This document shows positions 1-5,008 of a DNA stretch of 5,008 nucleotides, in pieces. This stretch comes from Planctomycetaceae bacterium (GTDB taxonomy: Bacteria > Planctomycetota > Phycisphaerae > Phycisphaerales > SM1A02). The stretch covers positions 1 through 5,008 of the forward strand of contig JAIYBS010000111.1 of the NCBI GenBank assembly GCA_027488415.1. Reading direction: 5' to 3'. The notes beneath the pieces were generated by a model, which worked only from the letters and a program-made list of their open reading frames with translations, was not told where the DNA came from and ran no database searches. Made by a program: the position numbers and the translations under genes. Every line of letters begins with the position of its first letter. The first letter of the stretch is position 1.

Positions 1-505
1 ACGGCGGGTTGCCGACGACCGCGTCGAACGTCCGAGCCCATGCTCCGGCCGCGAGCGAGTCGCCGCAGCGCACCGACTGCGCCCAGGCCGACGCGGTTCC
101 GCCGAATCGCGCGCGAAGGCGCACCCGCGCGATCGCGACGGCCATCGGATCGAGGTCCATCCCGTGCAGGCGAACGGCCAGCGACGCGCCGCCTCGCGCG
201 CGGTCGCGCATGCGATCCCCGGCCGCGACCAGGAAGTGCCCCGTGCCGCACGCCGGATCCGCGACCGATGCGCGCCGCGCGATCGCCGCCGTGAGTCCTG
301 CATCACCGAGCACCTCCGCGACGACTTCGTCGGGCGTGTACCAGCTGCCGGTCGACCGGCGGCCCGGCCCCGCCTCGCCGGCCCGCTTCGCCGACTCGTA
401 CCCGCGGGCGACGGCCTCGATCCACGCGCCTCGCTCGCCGCGCGGCACGGAGGACAGCGCCTCCTCGACGGACTCCGTCAGAAGATCGGCATGCACCGGA
501 TCCAT
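1..505 (-). CDS. N6-adenine DNA methyltransferase, Eco57I-like (5' part; C-terminus beyond window)
   Basis: The first 168 codons of a DNA methyltransferase that transfers a methyl group from S-adenosylmethionine to adenine N6 in DNA. Translating the minus strand from ATG 505-503 shows the class motifs in order: motif X TGSWYTP (residues 52-58), SAM-binding motif I ADPACGTGHFLVAA (82-95), a motif II-like GMDLDPMAVAIAR (115-127), CGDS (147-150), and the start of catalytic motif IV FDAVVGNPP (160-168), where the window ends; a Tyr or Phe should follow. GHFL rather than GGFL after motif I favours Eco57I/type IIG/PglX-like enzymes over HsdM. Only about 50 residues precede motif X, too few for the N-terminal nuclease of a canonical type IIG protein, so it is a lone methylase or has its partner domains further on. 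The typA stop lies in the same frame 24 bp upstream and no other start codon lies between, so ATG 505 is the earliest possible start. No clear Shine-Dalgarno; translational coupling to typA is plausible. Target sequence and partners are not visible. Confidence 0.9.
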   Translation of the reverse strand, partial: MDPVHADLLTESVEEALSSVPRGERGAWIEAVARGYESAKRAGEAGPGRRSTGSWYTPDEVVAEVLGDAGLTAAIARRASVADPACGTGHFLVAAGDRMRDRARGGASLAVRLHGMDLDPMAVAIARVRLRARFGGTASAWAQSVRCGDSLAAGAWARTFDAVVGNPP

Positions 506-529
506 GCGGTCTCGCGCGGCGAGCCGCGC

Positions 530-2395
<1,866 letters not shown>

Positions 2396-2413
2396 GTGGA
2401 GCCCCGCAGTCTA

Positions 2414-3958
2414 TCACAGCCCGTACATGGGCCGAAGCTTCCCCTCCAGGTGCCGCAGGAACGGCTCCGCGCTGAGCGGCTTGCCCGTCACGTGCTCGCA
2501 GAGCTCCGCGCTCAGGTAGCGGCGGCCGTGACGGTGGATGTTCGCGTTCAGCCACGCGAGAAGCGGCCTGAACTCGCCCTTTGCAAAGCCCTCGTCGAGC
2601 CCGGGGATCGCCTCGCGCGCCTTCTCGAAGAACTGCGCCGCGTAGAGCGTGCCGAGGGTGTAGGTCGGGAAGTACCCGATCATGCCGCCCGACCAGTGGA
2701 CGTCCTGCAGGCAGCCGCGGCGGTCGTCGGGCACCGTGAGCCCGAGGAAGTCCTTGTACAGGCGGTTCCACTCGCCGGGCAGGTCCTTCACGTCGAGCGC
2801 GCCCGAGATCATCGCGCGCTCGAGCTCGAAGCGGACCATCACGTGCATGTTGTAGGTCGCCTCGTCGGCGTCGACCCGGATGAAGCCCGGCTCGACGACG
2901 TTCGCGGCCTCGTACACCTGCTCCGCCGAGAAGCGGTCCGCGGCGGAGCCGAAGTGCTCGCCGAGGCGCGCCTTCGCCCAGCGGCAGAACGGCATGCTCC
3001 TGCCGACCTGGTTCTCCCAGAGCCGGCTCTGGCTCTCGTGGATCGAGAGGCTCACCGCCTCGCCCATCGGCGCCGCGATCCATGCCGGATCGAGGCCCTG
3101 CTCGTACATGCCGTGGCCGCTCTCGTGCATCGTGCTGCCGAGTCCGTCGAGCAGGCATCGCTCCGAGTAGCGACTCGTCATCCGTACGTCGTTGCAGTGG
3201 CTCCCGCCGCAGAACGGATGCGTGCTGCGGTCGAGGCGACCGCGGCCGAAGTCGAAGCCGATCGCCCCGCTCACGAAGCGCGCGAAGCGCTCCTGCGCGT
3301 CGATGTCCATCGGGTGGTCGTTGAACGAGCCGTCCGGCCGGCGCGGTGCCGCCTTGACCGCGTCGAGGAGCGGCTGGAGCCGCGCGCGCAGCGGCGTGAA
3401 GACGCCCGCCACGTACTTCGCGGTGCAGCCGGGCTCGAAGCTGTCCGCGAGCGCGTCCCAGCGCTCACCGCCGGCGCGATCCCAGCCGAAGCAGTCGGCC
3501 TTCTCGCGGTTCAGGCGCACGATCTTCTCGAGCCACGGGCGGAAGCGGGCGAAGTCGCTCGCCTTCCGGGCCTCGGCCCACTCGTGCTGCGCCACGCTCG
3601 CGGTCGAGGCAAGCTCCTCGACGAGGCGCGCCGGGAGCTTGGTGGCCTTGTCGAAGTCCCGCCGGAGCTCGCGCACGTTCACCCGGTCCGGGTGCGTCGC
3701 GGGGAGCGCGGCGATGGCAGCCTCGGCGCGCGCGAGCGCGTCGCCCAGCCTCGGGTCGGTCGACATCCCGTGCTCGAGCCGCGCGAGCTGCGCGAGCTGC
3801 CGCGCCCGGTGCTCGAGGCCACCGAGGGGCATCATCGTCTCCTGGTCCCACCCGAGGATCGCCGCGGTGCTCCCGAGGACGCGGGCCTCGCGCGCGAGCG
3901 CGACGGCCTCCTCGACGGCGGGGTGCGAGCCGGACTTCGTGGCGTCGAGCGTGGTCAT
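2414..3958 (-). CDS. M32 family metallocarboxypeptidase (Taq carboxypeptidase type)
   Basis: A zinc (or cobalt)-dependent carboxypeptidase that removes C-terminal amino acids from peptides, probably in cytoplasmic peptide turnover; no signal peptide or membrane segment is visible. At 514 residues it has the family's usual length and is complete. The mostly helical N-terminal half leads to the active-site region: HPF (247-249), DVRMTSR (257-263; the family pattern is D-x-R-x-T-T-R, so one Thr is Ser here), HESGHGMYEQGL (278-289) carrying H278, E279 and H282, and IHESQSRLWE (306-315), whose E308 sits 26 residues after H282 as expected for the third zinc ligand. Further M32 hallmarks are DADEATYNMHVMVRFELE (363-380), GCLQDVHWSGG (415-425) and GYFPTYTLG (428-436). 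The start ATG has no Shine-Dalgarno but lies 6 bp after a TATGAT box, compatible with a leaderless message. It is the first gene after a terminator-like hairpin and is followed 18 bp later by typA. In vivo substrates are unknown for most family members. Confidence 0.95.
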   Translation of the reverse strand: MTTLDATKSGSHPAVEEAVALAREARVLGSTAAILGWDQETMMPLGGLEHRARQLAQLARLEHGMSTDPRLGDALARAEAAIAALPATHPDRVNVRELRRDFDKATKLPARLVEELASTASVAQHEWAEARKASDFARFRPWLEKIVRLNREKADCFGWDRAGGERWDALADSFEPGCTAKYVAGVFTPLRARLQPLLDAVKAAPRRPDGSFNDHPMDIDAQERFARFVSGAIGFDFGRGRLDRSTHPFCGGSHCNDVRMTSRYSERCLLDGLGSTMHESGHGMYEQGLDPAWIAAPMGEAVSLSIHESQSRLWENQVGRSMPFCRWAKARLGEHFGSAADRFSAEQVYEAANVVEPGFIRVDADEATYNMHVMVRFELERAMISGALDVKDLPGEWNRLYKDFLGLTVPDDRRGCLQDVHWSGGMIGYFPTYTLGTLYAAQFFEKAREAIPGLDEGFAKGEFRPLLAWLNANIHRHGRRYLSAELCEHVTGKPLSAEPFLRHLEGKLRPMYGL

Positions 3959-3964
3959 GAACGG

Positions 3965-3970
3965 ATCATA
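3965..3970 (-). promoter_or_regulatory. Possible -10 box (TATGAT) of the peptidase-typA unit
   Basis: On the minus strand TATGAT is one base from the sigma-70 consensus TATAAT, and it stands out in very GC-rich surroundings. It ends 6 bp before the start codon of the M32 gene, so initiation at the usual distance would begin at or next to the A of the ATG, giving a leaderless transcript. No TTGACA-like -35 element is seen at the expected 16-18 bp spacing; that place is CGGGGC, inside the preceding hairpin. It lies where a promoter would be needed after the terminator-like hairpin, but a six-base match alone is weak evidence. Confidence 0.35.
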
Positions 3971-3972
3971 GG

Positions 3973-4011
3973 AAACGCGAGCGGCGCGCCCCGCGTGGGA
4001 CGCGCCGCTCG
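3973..4011 (-). terminator. Rho-independent terminator-like hairpin after the ankyrin gene
   Basis: A perfect 11-bp inverted repeat (CGAGCGGCGCG at 3978-3988 against CGCGCCGCTCG at 4001-4011) encloses a 12-base spacer that can add three more C-G pairs next to a one-base bulge, leaving a 5-base loop. Read on the minus strand, the stem is followed by CGTTTCCTAT: a short, imperfect T-run at 3975-3973, as often seen in GC-rich genomes. It begins 37 bp after the stop codon of the ankyrin gene and lies just upstream of the M32 start, so it would end the upstream transcript. On the plus strand no T-run follows it. Confidence 0.6.
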
Positions 4012-4027
4012 GAATCTCCGTGGTGGA

Positions 4028-4042
4028 CCGGGCCGCGCCCGG
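4028..4042. repeat. Short inverted repeat (6-bp stem, 3-base loop) after the ankyrin stop codon
   Basis: CCGGGC at 4028-4033 and GCCCGG at 4037-4042 form a perfect stem around CGC, 6 bp after the ankyrin gene's stop codon. No T-run follows on either strand, so it is unlikely to terminate by itself. It may stabilise the 3' end of the message or precede the larger hairpin, but short GC stems also arise by chance at this base composition. Confidence 0.35.
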
Positions 4043-4048
4043 CGACCG

Positions 4049-5008
4049 TCACTTCGCGGCGGGCTGCGGCGGGGCCGCGGCGGTGCTCGCCGGGACGAGC
4101 GGCTCGAGGTACTTGACGACCTCGTCGCGCTTCGCGTCCACGCGGTTGCGCGCGTGGTCGATCGCGCCCCAGCCGCGCTGGTCCTTGACGGACTTGTCGC
4201 AGCCGGCATCCATGAGCATCTTGATCTTCTCGACGTCGTTGCCGTAGGCGCACGCCATCAGGAAGCAGGTCATGCCCATCGCGTTCTTCGCCTCGAGGTC
4301 GGGCTTCTTCGCGAGGAGGATCTTCACGGTCTCGACCTTGCCGGTGCGGATCGCGCGCATGAGCGCGTTCTCGCCCGTCAGGCGGTCGGTGACCTTCGGA
4401 TCCGCGCCCTTGTCGAGGAGCATCGTGACCGTCTCCGGCTTGCCCACGCCGGCGGCCCACATGAGCGGCGTCATGCCGTTCACGTCCTGGATGTTCGGGT
4501 TCGCGCCGGCACCGAGCAGGATGCCGACCGTGTCGGGTCCGCCCAGCCCGGAGGCCCAGAGGAGCGGCGAGCCCTGCACCTGGTCGCGCGCGTTGGCGTC
4601 GCCTCCGGCGGCCAGCAGCGCCTTGAGCGCATCGACCTTGCCCCGCTCCGCGGCGACGGTCACCGGGGTCTTGCCGGTGCGGTCCTGCGCGTTCGGGTTG
4701 GCCTTCGCGTCGAGGAGAACCTTGATGACCTCCATGTTGCCGCCCTCTGCGGCGAAGTGCAGCGCGGTGCGCTGCGACATGCGCTCCTGGGCCTCGGTGC
4801 CGCCGCCGCCGGCCATCGCGGCCTTGAGCGCGGCCATGTCGCCCGAGCGGGCGGCGACGACGATCGCGGGCGACGCCTCGGCGGCCTTCGTCGGCGGGGG
4901 CGGGGTCATGCCGGGCTTGATCGCGCGCTTGACGATCAGCGAGAGCTGCGGCGCCTTCGGGTTGTCCGTCATCACCGAGATCTTGACGGAGCTGCCGGTC
5001 GCCTCCCA
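4049..5008 (-). CDS. Ankyrin-repeat protein with an N-terminal DUF1573-like segment (5' end beyond window)
   Basis: A protein-interaction scaffold; partners and role cannot be read from the sequence. The frame is open to the right edge, giving 319 visible residues and a stop at 4051-4049. The first GTG (4975) and ATG (4972) are probably internal: the 11 codons upstream of the GTG, ending SSVKIS, continue smoothly into VMTDNPKAPQLSLIVKRAI, which resembles the C-terminal strands of a DUF1573 domain (pattern: beta-strand, T-N-D-P-x-x-P, beta-strand). Counting from the GTG, a Pro-rich linker (about 20-35) leads to a capping repeat (36-64) and ankyrin repeats at about 68-98, 100-131, 132-164, 166-197, 199-231 and 233-265, then a degenerate cap (267-295) and an Ala/Pro tail ending PPQPAAK. 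Typical repeat signatures are TALHFAAEGG, MTPLMWAAGVG and LLGAGANPNIQD. Whether the protein is exported is unknown because its N-terminus is missing. It is separated from the next gene by 90 bp with a terminator-like hairpin. Confidence 0.88.
   Translation of the reverse strand, partial: WEATGSSVKISVMTDNPKAPQLSLIVKRAIKPGMTPPPPTKAAEASPAIVVAARSGDMAALKAAMAGGGGTEAQERMSQRTALHFAAEGGNMEVIKVLLDAKANPNAQDRTGKTPVTVAAERGKVDALKALLAAGGDANARDQVQGSPLLWASGLGGPDTVGILLGAGANPNIQDVNGMTPLMWAAGVGKPETVTMLLDKGADPKVTDRLTGENALMRAIRTGKVETVKILLAKKPDLEAKNAMGMTCFLMACAYGNDVEKIKMLMDAGCDKSVKDQRGWGAIDHARNRVDAKRDEVVKYLEPLVPASTAAAPPQPAAK

Noticed and set aside
506..529. The typA-methyltransferase gap hairpin as a terminator
   Set aside because: No T-run follows the stem on the minus strand; the next bases are GAGACCGC and the methyltransferase start codon.
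3192..3971. 259-codon plus-strand open frame opposite the M32 gene
   Set aside because: Ser/Arg/Ala-rich antisense shadow with no recognisable domain, and no promoter or ribosome site seen.
4059..4969. Ankyrin-coding repeats as a DNA repeat array
   Set aside because: The repeats are similar in protein pattern but diverged in nucleotide sequence; they are ordinary protein repeats, not a recent tandem duplication.
4970..4975. GTG/ATG pair as the true start of the ankyrin gene
   Set aside because: The frame is open upstream to the window edge, and the upstream residues complete a DUF1573-like strand, so the start is more likely outside the window.

Overview
The window is a very GC-rich piece of bacterial chromosome. 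All four genes lie on the minus strand, so it is best read from the right end (5008) to the left end (1). Long open frames in nearly every other frame are by-products of the base composition. The organism cannot be fixed from the sequence alone. A DUF1573-like segment, an M32 carboxypeptidase and a bacterial TypA/BipA at this GC content would fit a Planctomycetota-type or other high-GC environmental bacterium; this is a weak inference.

Right to left, the layout is as follows. (1) 5008-4049 is the 3' part of a gene that enters from beyond the right edge. Its visible part is a DUF1573-like beta-strand segment, a Pro/Ala linker, about seven ankyrin repeats and an Ala/Pro tail. (2) 4048-3959 is a 90-bp gap with a small hairpin and a larger terminator-like hairpin followed by TTT, then a TATGAT box directly before the next start codon. 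(3) 3958-2414 is a complete M32 metallocarboxypeptidase (Taq carboxypeptidase family) with an intact HESGH zinc site. (4) 2395-530 is a complete TypA/BipA ribosome-associated GTPase, 18 bp downstream of the peptidase. (5) 505-1 is the 5' part of an N6-adenine DNA methyltransferase of the Eco57I-like type, 24 bp downstream of typA. It leaves the window inside its catalytic NPP(Y/F) motif.

The peptidase, typA and methyltransferase genes are close enough to be one transcription unit, separated from the ankyrin gene by the terminator-like hairpin. Peptidase and TypA are housekeeping or stress functions (peptide turnover, ribosome assembly and stress translation). The methyltransferase has noticeably looser third-position codon use and may be the first gene of an accessory module (restriction-modification or other phage defence) lying beyond position 1. 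No RNA genes, insertion sequences, CRISPR arrays or origins were seen.

The two points most worth following are the incomplete genes at the edges: the apparent DUF1573-ankyrin fusion on the right and the methyltransferase with unknown partners on the left. Everything between them looks ordinary.
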